Below the pieces are notes generated by a model. It was not told the origin of the DNA, did not search any database, and saw nothing but the letters and a program-made list of their open reading frames with translations. A program made the position numbers and the translations under genes. A DNA stretch of 64,000 nucleotides from Nonomuraea harbinensis (lineage in GTDB: Bacteria > Actinomycetota > Actinomycetes > Streptosporangiales > Streptosporangiaceae), in assembly GCF_019396385.1 (NCBI RefSeq), contig NZ_JAHKRN010000010.1, positions 62,001 through 126,000 of the forward strand, in the 5' to 3' direction. Positions 8,455 to 16,770 of this stretch are shown here, piece after piece (position 1 is the stretch's first letter; every line of letters begins with the position of its first letter).

Positions 8455-9012
8455 TCAGAGCCCGGGAGCGCCCCAGACCGGGAACCAGCGGCTGAGGTCC
8501 TCCTCCAGCGGCAGCTCGCCGTCGAGCACCCCGCGCGCCTGCAGCTCCAGGGCGTTGTCGCGGCGCTGTCCCGACAGCGGCGCGAACGGGTAGAAGGTGC
8601 CGCGCTTGTAGAGGTAGACGACGGCCAGCCGCCTGCCGTCGGGGTCGGCGAACGACACCAGCGAGCACAGCAGCGACGGGCCGAACCCGGCGTCCTCCAG
8701 CGAGGAGTTGACCGCGTGCAGCTCGGTGACCAGGTCGCCGACCGCGTCGGGCGTCCGGCGCACCAGCAGCCAGGTGTAGCCGTAGCTGTCGGTGAACTCC
8801 TCCACCCGGCCGCCGAGCAGCTCCTTGACGTCGCGCTCCAGGGTGGCGAAGGCGCCGCCCTCGGCCGCGCGGAACGACACCGAGCCGGTGCCGGTCGGCA
8901 CCATGCCGGTCGCCGCCTGGAGGGTCACGGCCGCCGACGGCAGTGCGAACAACGCGTCGAGATCGGGTTTGACCGGCTTCGTCCGGCCCAGGATGGCATC
9001 GAGCCAACCCAT
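8455..9012 (-). CDS. pspAB: PspA-associated protein PspAB
   Basis: A 185-residue cytosolic protein, last gene of the psp operon. The N-terminus MGWLDAILGRTKPVKPDLDA and the internal TDSYGYTWLLVRR and YKRGTFYPFAP segments match the family named for its association with actinobacterial PspA. I chose ATG 9012 because AAGGGG precedes it and because the reading frame upstream belongs to htpX in another frame. It starts five bases after the htpX stop. The biochemical role is unknown; context says envelope-stress response. Confidence 0.85.
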   Translation of the reverse strand: MGWLDAILGRTKPVKPDLDALFALPSAAVTLQAATGMVPTGTGSVSFRAAEGGAFATLERDVKELLGGRVEEFTDSYGYTWLLVRRTPDAVGDLVTELHAVNSSLEDAGFGPSLLCSLVSFADPDGRRLAVVYLYKRGTFYPFAPLSGQRRDNALELQARGVLDGELPLEEDLSRWFPVWGAPGL

Positions 9013-9017
9013 CGCGC

Positions 9018-9917
9018 TCAGCCCCTTCCGAGTTGGTTGGAGATCTTCGCGAGCTGGTCCAGCCGTCGCTCCAGCGGCGGGTGGGTGGAGAACAGGTTGG
9101 CCAGCGTCTCCCCCTTGGCCCGGGCGGGCGCGAAGTAGAACGCGTTGAACGGCTCCGCGTCGCGCAGATCGCGGGTGGGGATCCTGGCCATGTCCCCGGA
9201 GATCTTGACCAGCGCGCTCGACAGGGCCGACGGCTGCTGGGTGAGCAGCGCGGCCGCCCGGTCGGCCGACAGTTCGCGGTAGCGCGACAGGGCTCGCGTC
9301 AGCAGGAAGCTGACCGCGTACACCACGATCGAGACGACCATGACGATCAGCCCGATGGGCAGGCCGCCCTGGCCGTTGCCGCGGCGGTTGCCGAGCCCGG
9401 TATAGAGTGCGACGCGGGTCATCAGCCCGGCCACGATGCCCAGGAACGACGCGATCGTCATCACCACCACGTCGCGGTGGGCGACGTGCGACAGCTCGTG
9501 GGCCAGCACCCCTTCGAGCTCGCGCGGCTCCAGTCTGCGCAGGATGCCGGTCGTCACGCAGACGACGGCCTTCTTGCGGTTGCGCCCGGTGGCGAACGCG
9601 TTGGGGACGTCTGACTGCGCGATCGCCACCCGGGGCTTGGGCATGTCGGCCATCGCGCACAGCCGATCGATCATGCCGTGGAGCTCGGGGGCCTCCTGGG
9701 GCGAGACCTCCCGGCCGTGCATCGCGAACAACGCGATGCGGTCGGACAGGAAGTACTGCACGAACAGCAGGACCCCCGCGATCACCAGCACGGTGACCGC
9801 CTGCGCCCCCAAGGCGATGAGGACGCCGACGAACACCACGTAGAGCAGGCCGAGAAGGAACATCGTCGCGACCATCCGGCGGGTGAGGCCGCTGTCGGGC
9901 GCGAACCTGGTCTTCAT
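9018..9917 (-). CDS. htpX: Zinc metalloprotease HtpX
   Basis: A 299-residue M48B membrane protease that clears misfolded membrane proteins. It has two N-terminal membrane helices (about 15-56), the zinc motif HELSH at 140-144, a third hydrophobic stretch (about 185-205) and the downstream ligand Glu in RYRELSADRAAA. Length is normal. It lies between pspAA and pspAB with four- to five-base gaps, so it is translated as part of one psp transcript. This couples membrane-protein proteolysis to the PspA membrane-repair system. Confidence 0.95.
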   Translation of the reverse strand: MKTRFAPDSGLTRRMVATMFLLGLLYVVFVGVLIALGAQAVTVLVIAGVLLFVQYFLSDRIALFAMHGREVSPQEAPELHGMIDRLCAMADMPKPRVAIAQSDVPNAFATGRNRKKAVVCVTTGILRRLEPRELEGVLAHELSHVAHRDVVVMTIASFLGIVAGLMTRVALYTGLGNRRGNGQGGLPIGLIVMVVSIVVYAVSFLLTRALSRYRELSADRAAALLTQQPSALSSALVKISGDMARIPTRDLRDAEPFNAFYFAPARAKGETLANLFSTHPPLERRLDQLAKISNQLGRG

Positions 9918-9921
9918 CGGC

Positions 9922-10200
9922 TCAGCCCGGAATCAGGCCCTGGTCTCCCAGCATCTCCCGGACCTCCTCGATAGAGGCGTCCGCGGGGGGAAGGATCAGC
10001 TCAGAAGGCTCCAGGGAGTCGTCCGGCAGGCTCTTGCCTACATGGCGCACCTTGTCGAGCAGCGCGTGCAGCTTGACGCGGAACGCCTTCTCGTCGCCCG
10101 CGTCGATGGCCGCCTCGAGCTCGCTGTCGAGGTCGTTGAGCACCGCGATGTCCTCGGGCGAGATCTCGATCTGACCCTCGCCCATAATCCTGACGATCAT
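9922..10200 (-). CDS. pspAA: PspA-associated protein PspAA
   Basis: A 92-residue acidic protein (MIVRIMGEGQIEISPEDI at the N-terminus, then a helix with DLDSELEAAIDAGDE) of the family that always accompanies PspA in actinobacteria. Its start overlaps the pspA stop by four bases (ATGA), so it is translationally coupled. It is predicted to be a small soluble regulator or adaptor of PspA; the function has not been established to my knowledge. Confidence 0.88.
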   Translation of the reverse strand: MIVRIMGEGQIEISPEDIAVLNDLDSELEAAIDAGDEKAFRVKLHALLDKVRHVGKSLPDDSLEPSELILPPADASIEEVREMLGDQGLIPG

Positions 10201-11018
10201 GCGCCCTCCCCAGGCTGACGAAGCTGCTGGGTCTGCTGGGGCTGAGCCTGCTGCTGAGGCTGAGCCTGCTGCTGCGGCGGCTGCTGGCCCTGCTCGATGG
10301 CGGACTGCGGAGCGGGGCCCTGGCCGAGCTCGGACTTCATCCTGGCCAGCTCCAGCTCGACGTCCATGCCGCCGCCCATGCGGTCGAGCTCGGCCTGGAT
10401 GTCGTCGCCGCGGCTGCCGCTGTAGTCGTCGAGCGCGCCGCTGGCGAGCAGCTCGTCGATGGCGCCGGCGCGTGCCTGCATCTGGGCGGTCTTGTCCTCG
10501 GCGCGCTGGATCGCGAGGCCGACGTCGCCCATCTCCTCGGAGATGCCGGAGAAAGCCTCATTGATGCGCGTCTGCGCCTCGGCGGCGGTGTAGGTCGCCT
10601 TGATGGTCTCCTTCTTGGTGCGGAAGGAGTCGACCTTGGCCTGCAGCCGCTGCGAGGCGGTGGTCAGCTTCTCCTCCTCACCCTGCAGGTTGTCGTGCTG
10701 GACCCTGAGGTCACCGATCTGTGCCTGGAGGTTGGAGCGCCGCTGCAGCGCCTCCCTGGCGAGGTCCTCGCGCCCCACGGACAACGCCTTGCGGCCCTGC
10801 TCCTCAAGACGCTTGCTCTGCTGCTCAAGGCCATTGATCTGCAGCTCCACACGCTTGCGAGAAGTGGCGACGTCCGCCACCCCGCGACGCACCTTCTGCA
10901 GCAGCTCCAGCTGCCGCTGATAGGAGTAGTCGAGGGTCTCGCGTGGATCCTCCATCTTGTCCAAGGCCTTGTTGGCCTTGGACTTGAAGATCATTGAAAG
11001 TCTCTTCATCACGCTCAT
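10197..11018 (-). CDS. pspA: Phage-shock protein A (PspA/IM30/Vipp1 family)
   Basis: A 273-residue peripheral membrane protein, almost wholly coiled coil (about 25-225), that oligomerises on stressed membranes. The N-terminus carries the amphipathic KRLSMIFKSKANKALDKMEDP helix region, and DPRETLDYSYQRQLELLQKV is the family signature. Actinobacterial features are a Gln/Pro-rich tail (about 230-268) and absence of PspF or PspBC. First gene of pspA-pspAA-htpX-pspAB. Start ATG at 11018; ATG at 11009 is an alternative. A TANNNT box on the minus strand (11091-11086) is a promoter candidate. Confidence 0.95.
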   Translation of the reverse strand: MSVMKRLSMIFKSKANKALDKMEDPRETLDYSYQRQLELLQKVRRGVADVATSRKRVELQINGLEQQSKRLEEQGRKALSVGREDLAREALQRRSNLQAQIGDLRVQHDNLQGEEEKLTTASQRLQAKVDSFRTKKETIKATYTAAEAQTRINEAFSGISEEMGDVGLAIQRAEDKTAQMQARAGAIDELLASGALDDYSGSRGDDIQAELDRMGGGMDVELELARMKSELGQGPAPQSAIEQGQQPPQQQAQPQQQAQPQQTQQLRQPGEGA

Positions 11019-11130
11019 GCGCGTCGGCCGTCCCCTTCTTCGGTCGTGCTGTGGTCACCCAGTGCAGCGCAGCCGCCTTGGGATTACCCTACGCATAACG
11101 CACGAGGGCGTCACTAAGTTGCAGTCCAGG

Positions 11131-11136
11131 TAGGGT
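11131..11136 (+). promoter_or_regulatory. -10 element of a leaderless promoter (DUF3043 gene)
   Basis: TAGGGT ends six bases before the GTG start at 11143, with no Shine-Dalgarno site, so the transcript should begin at or next to the start codon. Confidence 0.55.
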
Positions 11137-11142
11137 TGAGAC

Positions 11143-11754
11143 GTGTTGCGACGCCGTTCCCAAACCTCCGTGGACGACTCCCCCGTCCCCTCTGACGATC
11201 CTAAGCCCCAGGGCAAGGGCCGTCCCACTCCCAAGCGCCGGGACGCCGAGAGCAGACGACGCCAGCCGGTGAGCGCGCCGAAGGACCGCAAAGAGGCCTA
11301 TCGGCAGATGCGGGCCAAGCAGACCGCCGAGCGTGAGCGGGCCCGCAGGGGCATGCTCGCGGGCGACGAGCGCTACCTCCCCGCGCGCGACAAGGGCCCG
11401 GCGCGCAAGTTCGCGCGCGACTGGGTCGACTCCCGCCGGCTGCCCAGCCAGTACTTCCTGCCGTTCTCGCTGCTGATCCTGCTGGCGACCTGGGTGCCGT
11501 GGCCGCCGGCCATCCGCGTCCAGGTGCTCAACGCGGTGATCGTGGTGGGCTGGCCGGTGATGATGGTGGGCGTGGTCTTCACGTCCGTCTACGTGTCTTG
11601 GAAGGTCAAGCGCGAGGTGGCGGCGAAGCTGCCGGACGAGTCGCTGCGCGGGGTGGGCTTCTACGCCGCGATGCGCGCCCTGCAGATCCGCAGGCTGCGC
11701 TTCCCCCCGCCCACGCTGCTGCCGGGCGGCAAGCCGGTGCCGCCGAAGAAGTAG
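11143..11754 (+). CDS. DUF3043-domain membrane protein
   Basis: A 203-residue actinobacteria-specific protein. Residues 1-100 are highly basic and hydrophilic (KRRDAESRRRQP, RKEAYRQMRAKQTAERERARRGMLAGDERYLPARDKGPARKF is the family core, given in part). Two membrane helices follow (about 107-123 and 130-150), then a basic cytosolic tail ending PPKK. GTG 11143 is preceded by a -10 box instead of a ribosome site. It is divergent from pspA. Function unknown; the basic domain suggests nucleic acid or acidic-lipid contact (inference). Confidence 0.85.
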   Translation: MLRRRSQTSVDDSPVPSDDPKPQGKGRPTPKRRDAESRRRQPVSAPKDRKEAYRQMRAKQTAERERARRGMLAGDERYLPARDKGPARKFARDWVDSRRLPSQYFLPFSLLILLATWVPWPPAIRVQVLNAVIVVGWPVMMVGVVFTSVYVSWKVKREVAAKLPDESLRGVGFYAAMRALQIRRLRFPPPTLLPGGKPVPPKK

Positions 11755-11836
11755 ACCCGCGCGCGGAACCCCACCGCAGCACGCCTCCGCCGGACCACGG
11801 GCGGATCTTCCGGCATGAAGCCATAAGGTCTGATCC

Positions 11837-12838
11837 ATGGAATTCCGTCACCTCGGCCGCAGCGGTCTCATGGTCAGCGAGATCAGCTACGGCAACTGGC
11901 TCACCCACGGCTCCCAGGTCGAGGAGGACGCCGCCAAGCTGTGCGTGCAGGCGGCGCTCGACGAGGGCATCACCACGTTCGACACCGCGGACGTCTACGC
12001 GGGCACCAAGGCCGAGGAGGTGCTCGGCAGGGCGCTGAAGGGCGTCCGCAGGGAGTCGCTGGAGATCTTCACCAAGGTCTACTGGCCCACCGGCAAGGGC
12101 CGCAACGACCGGGGCCTGTCGCGCAAGCACATCACCGAGTCCATCCACGCCTCGCTGCGCCGCCTGCAGACCGACTACGTGGACCTCTACCAGGCGCACC
12201 GCTTCGACTATGAGACCCCGCTGGAGGAGACGCTCAAGACCTTCGACGACCTCGTACGGCAGGGCAAGGTCCTGTACGTGGGCGTCAGCGAGTGGTCGGC
12301 GCCCCAGATCGCCGAGGCGCTGAAGATCGCCGATCAGATGGGCTTCGACCGCATCGTCTCCAACCAGCCTCAGTACTCGATGCTCTGGCGGGTCATCGAG
12401 GGCGAGATCGTGCCGCTGTGCGAGCGCGAGGGCGTCGGCCAGATCGTCTGGTCGCCTATCGCGCAGGGCGTGCTCACCGGCAAGTATCTGCCCGGCCAGG
12501 CCCCGCCCGAGGGCTCCCGGGCCACCGACCAGGCGGGCGGCGCCGGCATGATCGCCCGGTTCATGAAGGACGACGTGCTGGCGAAGGTGCAGGAGCTCAA
12601 GCCGATCGCCGCCGACCTGGGGCTGTCGATGGCACAGCTGGCCGTGGCGTGGGTGCTGCAGAACCCGAACGTGTCCAGCGCCATCGTCGGCGCCAGCCGC
12701 CCCGACCAGGTGCGCGACAACGTCAAGGCCGCGGGCGTCAAGCTCGAGGCCGAGGTGATGAAGCGCATCGACGACGTGCTCGGCTCGCTGGTCGAGCGCG
12801 ACCCCGGCAAGACGGCGAGCCCGCCGAAGCGTCCCTGA
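11837..12838 (+). CDS. Aldo/keto reductase (voltage-gated K channel beta-like group)
   Basis: A 333-residue NADPH-dependent carbonyl reductase with a TIM-barrel fold. Catalytic residues are visible in order: Asp and Tyr in FDTADVYAGTKAEE, Lys in EIFTKVYWP, and His in YQAHRFDYETP. The C-terminal cofactor clamp reads SSAIVGASRPDQVRDN. This matches the AKR6/YghZ-type group. The start ATG lies 82 bp after the DUF3043 stop, and the gene ends at a strong hairpin. The physiological substrate cannot be told from sequence. Confidence 0.92.
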   Translation: MEFRHLGRSGLMVSEISYGNWLTHGSQVEEDAAKLCVQAALDEGITTFDTADVYAGTKAEEVLGRALKGVRRESLEIFTKVYWPTGKGRNDRGLSRKHITESIHASLRRLQTDYVDLYQAHRFDYETPLEETLKTFDDLVRQGKVLYVGVSEWSAPQIAEALKIADQMGFDRIVSNQPQYSMLWRVIEGEIVPLCEREGVGQIVWSPIAQGVLTGKYLPGQAPPEGSRATDQAGGAGMIARFMKDDVLAKVQELKPIAADLGLSMAQLAVAWVLQNPNVSSAIVGASRPDQVRDNVKAAGVKLEAEVMKRIDDVLGSLVERDPGKTASPPKRP

Positions 12839-12846
12839 CGAGCGGC

Positions 12847-12875
12847 GACCCCTTGAGCCCCGGGCTCAAGGGGTC
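12847..12875. terminator. Bidirectional hairpin terminator
   Basis: A perfect 12-bp stem (12847-12858 with 12864-12875) with a 5-base loop lies between the stops of the aldo/keto reductase gene and the convergent small gene at 12894. Confidence 0.75.
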
Positions 12876-12893
12876 GTCCCGTTCACGGGGACG

Positions 12894-13100
12894 TCACTCC
12901 TGGCGCAGCGACAGCCCTCGGTACTCGACCCGTTCCTCTTCGAGGAGCGCCACCTGTTCGACCCCCGAGTCGAGCAGCTCACGCCAGTTCTCGCCGAGCC
13001 ACGACTCGGCGTCGGCCTGGCTGGGAAAGACCTCACGGGGCAAGGGACGGTCCGTCACCTCACCGCCGTGCGCGTCCTCGTAACGCCAACGCCATGTCAT
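12894..13100 (-). CDS. Small conserved actinobacterial protein (68 residues)
   Basis: A 68-residue acidic protein, MTWRWRYEDAHGGEVTDRPL at its N-terminus, with a helical middle (FPSQADAESWLGENWRELL) and VALLEEERVEYRGLSLR near the end. The start ATG at 13100 is preceded by GAAGGAG; the longer frame extending upstream is a shadow. I recall near-identical small proteins across actinomycetes, but no function. It stands alone between a terminator and the cobU gene. Confidence 0.72.
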   Translation of the reverse strand: MTWRWRYEDAHGGEVTDRPLPREVFPSQADAESWLGENWRELLDSGVEQVALLEEERVEYRGLSLRQE

Positions 13101-13244
13101 GCCATTCGCTCCTTCTCCGCCGGCCCGCCGGCACACCCCCCGGCGGCATTGGAACCCTACTCCGGCCGCGGCACGTGATCGATCCCGCGCGCCCGCTCCC
13201 CTCCATGATCGGCCCCCGCCGCGCGGCCTCCTCCCCCGGGTTTG

Positions 13245-13250
13245 TACGCT
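13245..13250 (+). promoter_or_regulatory. -10 element of a leaderless promoter (cobU)
   Basis: TACGCT ends seven bases before the ATG at 13258 and no ribosome-binding site is visible, so the cobU message is probably leaderless. No cobalamin riboswitch-like structure was seen. Confidence 0.5.
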
Positions 13251-13257
13251 CGGCGCG

Positions 13258-14337
13258 ATGAGGCTTCTTCTCACCGGCACCGCGGGGGCGGGAGGCTGGC
13301 CGGAGCCGGGGTGCCCGTGCGCGTCCTGTGCTACGGCCGACCGGCCAGGCCGACGGCCGTTCGGCCTGGTCGTCGACGACGTGGTGGCGTTCCCGTGGGC
13401 GGCGGCGCCGCGCGGGTACGAGGTGCTGGCGGCCGGGCTCGGACTCGCGGGGCCGGACGGGCGGCGGGTGTTGTGCGTGCCCGCCGATCGGGAGGCGCCG
13501 CTCGACGCGGCGGTCCCGTACGACGTCGTCCTGATCGACCTCCTGGACCGCCCCGAGAGGCTCGGGGCGCTGCGGCGGTCCGGCGCGGTCACCGGCGAGA
13601 CCCAGGTCGTCGCCGTCGGCCTGGACCACCGCGTCCGGTCCGAGGCCGAGCTGCGCCGGCGGCTGCTCCTGTGGGGCGCCGTCACCGTGCCGGACGGGAC
13701 CGTCCTCCACGCCGGCGGGCCGCCTCCGGAGGCGACCGCGCTCACGACCGGACGACCCCCGGACGGAACCGCACGCCACCCCGGACAGCCGGGCGGCGTC
13801 GAGGGGGAGGCCGTGCCCCCGGCGCGACGGGCGCTGATCCTGGGCGGGTCGCGTTCCGGCAAGTCGGCCGAGGCCGAGCTGCGGCTGGCGGCGGAGCCGT
13901 ACGTCACGTATGTCGCGACCGGCCCTTCGGCGGAGGGCGACGCGGAGTGGGCGGCCCGGGTGCGCGCCCATCGGGCGCGGCGGCCCGCGCACTGGGACAC
14001 CGAGGAGACCACGGACCTGGCCGGGGCGATAAGGGCGGCCACGGCCCCGCTCCTGGTCGACGGCCTGGGCACGTGGCTGGCGGCGGTCTTCGACGAGCAC
14101 GGCGCGTGGGACGGCGACCGCACGCCGGTGGACGAGCGGTGCGACGAGCTGGTGAGCGCCTGGCGGCGGGCGCCAGGGCGCGTCGTGGCGGTGTCGGACG
14201 AGGCCGGCATGGGCGTGGTACCGGCCACGGCGAGCGGCCGCGCCTTCCGTGACGCGCTCGGCCGGCTGAACGAGCGGCTGGCGGCCGAGTCGGAGGACGT
14301 CACCCTGGTCGTGGCGGGCCGGCCGCTCCCCCTCTGA
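13258..14337 (+). CDS. cobU: Adenosylcobinamide kinase/guanylyltransferase with degenerate metallo-beta-lactamase-like N-terminal domain
   Basis: A 359-residue protein. Residues about 195-359 form CobU: P-loop GGSRSGKS, RVRAHRARRPAHWDTEE (guanylylated histidine region), LLVDGLGTWLA and VSDEAGMGVVP. The domain phosphorylates adenosylcobinamide and converts it to the GDP form in late cobalamin synthesis. Residues 1-165 begin like a metallo-beta-lactamase-fold enzyme (LLLTGTAGAGGWPEPGCPCASC) and end like one (DHRVRSEAELRRRLLLWG), but the HxHxDH metal motif is absent. Related actinomycete CobU proteins carry a similar extension. The ATG at 13258 follows TACGCT by seven bases. cobS lies 1.6 kb downstream. 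Confidence 0.88.
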   Translation: MRLLLTGTAGAGGWPEPGCPCASCATADRPGRRPFGLVVDDVVAFPWAAAPRGYEVLAAGLGLAGPDGRRVLCVPADREAPLDAAVPYDVVLIDLLDRPERLGALRRSGAVTGETQVVAVGLDHRVRSEAELRRRLLLWGAVTVPDGTVLHAGGPPPEATALTTGRPPDGTARHPGQPGGVEGEAVPPARRALILGGSRSGKSAEAELRLAAEPYVTYVATGPSAEGDAEWAARVRAHRARRPAHWDTEETTDLAGAIRAATAPLLVDGLGTWLAAVFDEHGAWDGDRTPVDERCDELVSAWRRAPGRVVAVSDEAGMGVVPATASGRAFRDALGRLNERLAAESEDVTLVVAGRPLPL

Positions 14338-14352
14338 CGTCGGCTTCTGACG

Positions 14353-15150
14353 TCAGCGGACGGAGCGGGCGTACCAGCGGCCGTGCAGCCGGTCGACGTG
14401 GAGCGGGAGGCCGAAGCAGTCGGACAGGTTGGCCGGGGTGAGCACGTCGGCCACCGGACCCGCCGCCAGCACCCGCCCTTCGCGCAGCAGCAGGGCGTGG
14501 GTGGTCGTCGACGGCACCTCCTCCAGGTGGTGGGTGACCGTGACGGTGGTGAGCACCGGCCGGGTCTCCGCCAGGCCCTCGACGGCGTCGATGAGGTCCT
14601 CGCGGGCCGGCAGGTCGAGCCCGGCGAACGGCTCGTCGAGGAGCAGCACCGCCGGGTCGGCCATGAGCGCCCTGGCCACCCGGATCCGGGCCTGCTCCCC
14701 TTGCGAGCACACCCGGAACCGCCGGTCGGCGAGGTCCTTGCAGCCGAGGTCGGCGAGCAGCCGCCTGGCCCGGTCGTGCTCGGCGTCGCCGTAGCGGTCC
14801 CAGAGCGGGGCGCTGGTGCCGGTGTGGCCGGTGAGGACCACGGTGTGGGCGGTCGCGCCCTCCTCCTCCATCAGGCTCTCGTCGATCAGGTGCTGGCTGG
14901 AGGAGACCAGGCCGATGTGGCGGCGCAGCTCGCGCAGGTCGACGCGGCCGAGCCGGTGGCCGAGCACGGTCACGGCGCCCACGGTCGGGTGGCGCACGGC
15001 CGCCGCGAGCGACAGCAGCGTCGTCTTGCCCGCGCCGTTGGGGCCCAGGACCACCCAGTGGTCGCCGTAGGCCACGTGCCAGTCGACCGCGTCCAGCAGG
15101 GTCTTGCCGACGACCCGGACGCCTACGCCTTCGAGTTCAACCACGTGCAT
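14353..15150 (-). CDS. ABC transporter ATP-binding protein (ModF-like stand-alone ATPase)
   Basis: A 265-residue single nucleotide-binding domain: Walker A GPNGAGKTT (about 38-46), Q-loop region GLVSSSQHL, signature CSQGEQARIRVARAL (a variant of LSGGQ), Walker B VLLLDEP, and the H-loop histidine in VTVTHHLEEVP. No permease gene lies beside it. It sits divergently or convergently between cobU and the kinase/cobS pair, so a link to cobalamin or cobalt handling is only positional. The family resembles uncharacterised ModF/YlmA-type ATPases. Confidence 0.88.
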   Translation of the reverse strand: MHVVELEGVGVRVVGKTLLDAVDWHVAYGDHWVVLGPNGAGKTTLLSLAAAVRHPTVGAVTVLGHRLGRVDLRELRRHIGLVSSSQHLIDESLMEEEGATAHTVVLTGHTGTSAPLWDRYGDAEHDRARRLLADLGCKDLADRRFRVCSQGEQARIRVARALMADPAVLLLDEPFAGLDLPAREDLIDAVEGLAETRPVLTTVTVTHHLEEVPSTTTHALLLREGRVLAAGPVADVLTPANLSDCFGLPLHVDRLHGRWYARSVR

Positions 15151-15203
15151 CCGGCAAGCCTATGGGACACCGGGTGACAGGCCGCCGCGATCGCCGCCAC
15201 CCG

Positions 15204-15209
15204 TAGGAT
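15204..15209 (+). promoter_or_regulatory. -10 element upstream of the phosphotransferase-cobS pair
   Basis: TAGGAT, a strong actinomycete -10 sequence, ends eight bases before the ATG at 15218; no ribosome site is visible, suggesting a leaderless or near-leaderless message. Confidence 0.5.
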
Positions 15210-15217
15210 CGGTCCTC

Positions 15218-15940
15218 ATGCGCTTCCCTGAGAACGTCTTCGATCTGGTCGGCGGCGAAGACGCGATCTGGTCGGACGACCACGCGGACCTGAGTGCCGA
15301 GACGCTGCGGGTGACGGGACCGCACGGCGAGTTCTTCATCAAGCAGGGCCCGGTGGCGGTGGCCGAGCACGAGCGGCTGCGGTGGCTCAAGCGGTGGGCG
15401 AGCGTGCCGGACGTGGTGGCGTTCGAGGGCGACGTGCTGGTGCTGGCCGAGGCGGGCTGGCGGAGCCTCGACCACAGGCCGCCGCCGGACGCCGGCACGA
15501 TCATGGGCAGGGCGCTGCGCGAGCTGCACGAGATCCCGGTGGCGGAGTGCCCCTTCGACGAGCGGCTGGACGTCAAGCTGGCCAGGGCGGCCGGTCACGT
15601 GCGCGCCGGGCTGGTCGACCCCGCCCGCTTCCACGGCGACCACGCCGGCCTCACCCCCGAGCAGGTGTACGACAGGCTGCTGGCCGAGCGGCCGGCCGGC
15701 GAGGACCTGGTGGTCACGCACGGCGACTTCACCCCCGCCAACGTCCTCGCCTCCGACTCGGGCGAGGCGATCCTGGTCGACGTCGGCGAGCTCGGCGTGG
15801 CCGACCGCCACGTGGACCTGGCCGTCGCGCTGCGCGAGCTGGACGGGCGGGCCGCCGCCGACCTCCTGGCCGCGTACGGGCCCGCCGAGGTCGACGAGGC
15901 CAGGCTCTCCTACTACCGGCTGCTGGCAGAGCTGCTTTGA
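15218..15940 (+). CDS. Aminoglycoside-3'-phosphotransferase-like small-molecule kinase
   Basis: A 240-residue APH-fold kinase. The catalytic loop VVTHGDFTPANVL holds the Asp base and the magnesium-binding Asn, and LVDVGELGVADRHVDLAVAL holds the second metal Asp and resembles the APH(3') signature IDxGRxGxADRxxDLA. It is a little shorter than APH(3') enzymes (about 260-270). Its last four bases overlap the TTG start of cobS, so the two are co-translated. That coupling makes a cobinamide- or lipid-related substrate as plausible as aminoglycoside resistance; the sequence alone does not decide. Confidence 0.82.
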   Translation: MRFPENVFDLVGGEDAIWSDDHADLSAETLRVTGPHGEFFIKQGPVAVAEHERLRWLKRWASVPDVVAFEGDVLVLAEAGWRSLDHRPPPDAGTIMGRALRELHEIPVAECPFDERLDVKLARAAGHVRAGLVDPARFHGDHAGLTPEQVYDRLLAERPAGEDLVVTHGDFTPANVLASDSGEAILVDVGELGVADRHVDLAVALRELDGRAAADLLAAYGPAEVDEARLSYYRLLAELL

Positions 15941-16770
15941 GCGCCGCCGGGCTGCGGCTCGCGCTCGGCACGCTCACCGTGTTCCCGGTACGGGTGACGC
16001 GGGTGGACCGCGGGGCGGCGGGCCGGGCGATGGCGCTGGCCCCGGCCGTGGGGTTGGCGCTCGGCGCGGTCGCCGGGCTGCCGCTGCTGCTGCCCGGCCC
16101 GCCGTTGCTCGGCGCGGCGCTGGCGCTCGGGCTGCTGGCGGTGCTGACGCGGGGGCTGCACCTGGACGGGCTCGCGGATCTGGCGGACGGGCTGGGCAGC
16201 GGGAAGCCCGCCGCCCAGGCGCTCGACATCATGAAAAAGTCGGACATCGGGCCGTTCGGGGTGATGGCCGTGCTGTTCACGGTCCTCGTCCAGGCGGCCG
16301 CCCTGACGGAGGCCGGGGCCGCCGGGCTGGTCACGGCGTGCGTGGCGGGCCGCCTGACGCTCGCCTGGGCCTGCCGCCCCGCCGTGCCCGCCGCCCGCCC
16401 CGACGGGCTGGGCGCGATGGTCGCGGGCACGGTACGGACCGGCGCCGCCCTCCTGGTGACCCTCGCCGCCCTGGTCGTCACGGCGGCCTTCGCCCCGGCC
16501 GCCGGGCTGGTGAGGTCGTGGACCGCGCCCGAACCGTCCGGGGCGTTCCAGAACCTGCTCCGCTACCGGGAGCAGCTGGAACCGGGGATCTGGGAGCCGT
16601 GGCCGGGGGGCCTCGGGCCGCCCGTCGCGCTGCTGGCCGGGCTGGGGCTGGCGATGCTCCTGCTCGCCCATGCCCGGCGCAGGCTCGGCGGGATCACCGG
16701 CGACGTGCTCGGCGCCCTCGTGGAGACCGCCGCCGCGGCGACCCTGGTGGTCTACGTGCTGGTCGTCTGA
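15937..16770 (+). CDS. cobS: Adenosylcobinamide-GDP ribazoletransferase (cobalamin synthase)
   Basis: A 277-residue integral membrane enzyme that joins adenosylcobinamide-GDP with alpha-ribazole. The family motif HLDGLADLADGLGS (about 85-98) and the MKKSDIGPFGVMAVLF segment are present, with six to seven hydrophobic helices. I start it at TTG 15937, which overlaps the kinase stop (TTGA) and gives the usual AGLRLALGTLTVFPV beginning; longer readings run through the kinase gene in another frame. Its 3' end overlaps the convergent CPBP gene by 19 bases. cobT is not in the window. Confidence 0.9.
   Translation: MSAAGLRLALGTLTVFPVRVTRVDRGAAGRAMALAPAVGLALGAVAGLPLLLPGPPLLGAALALGLLAVLTRGLHLDGLADLADGLGSGKPAAQALDIMKKSDIGPFGVMAVLFTVLVQAAALTEAGAAGLVTACVAGRLTLAWACRPAVPAARPDGLGAMVAGTVRTGAALLVTLAALVVTAAFAPAAGLVRSWTAPEPSGAFQNLLRYREQLEPGIWEPWPGGLGPPVALLAGLGLAMLLLAHARRRLGGITGDVLGALVETAAAATLVVYVLVV

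Noticed and set aside
13101..13257. Cobalamin riboswitch before cobU
   Set aside because: No B12-box-like conserved segment is visible, and the -10 seven bases before the ATG leaves no leader RNA.
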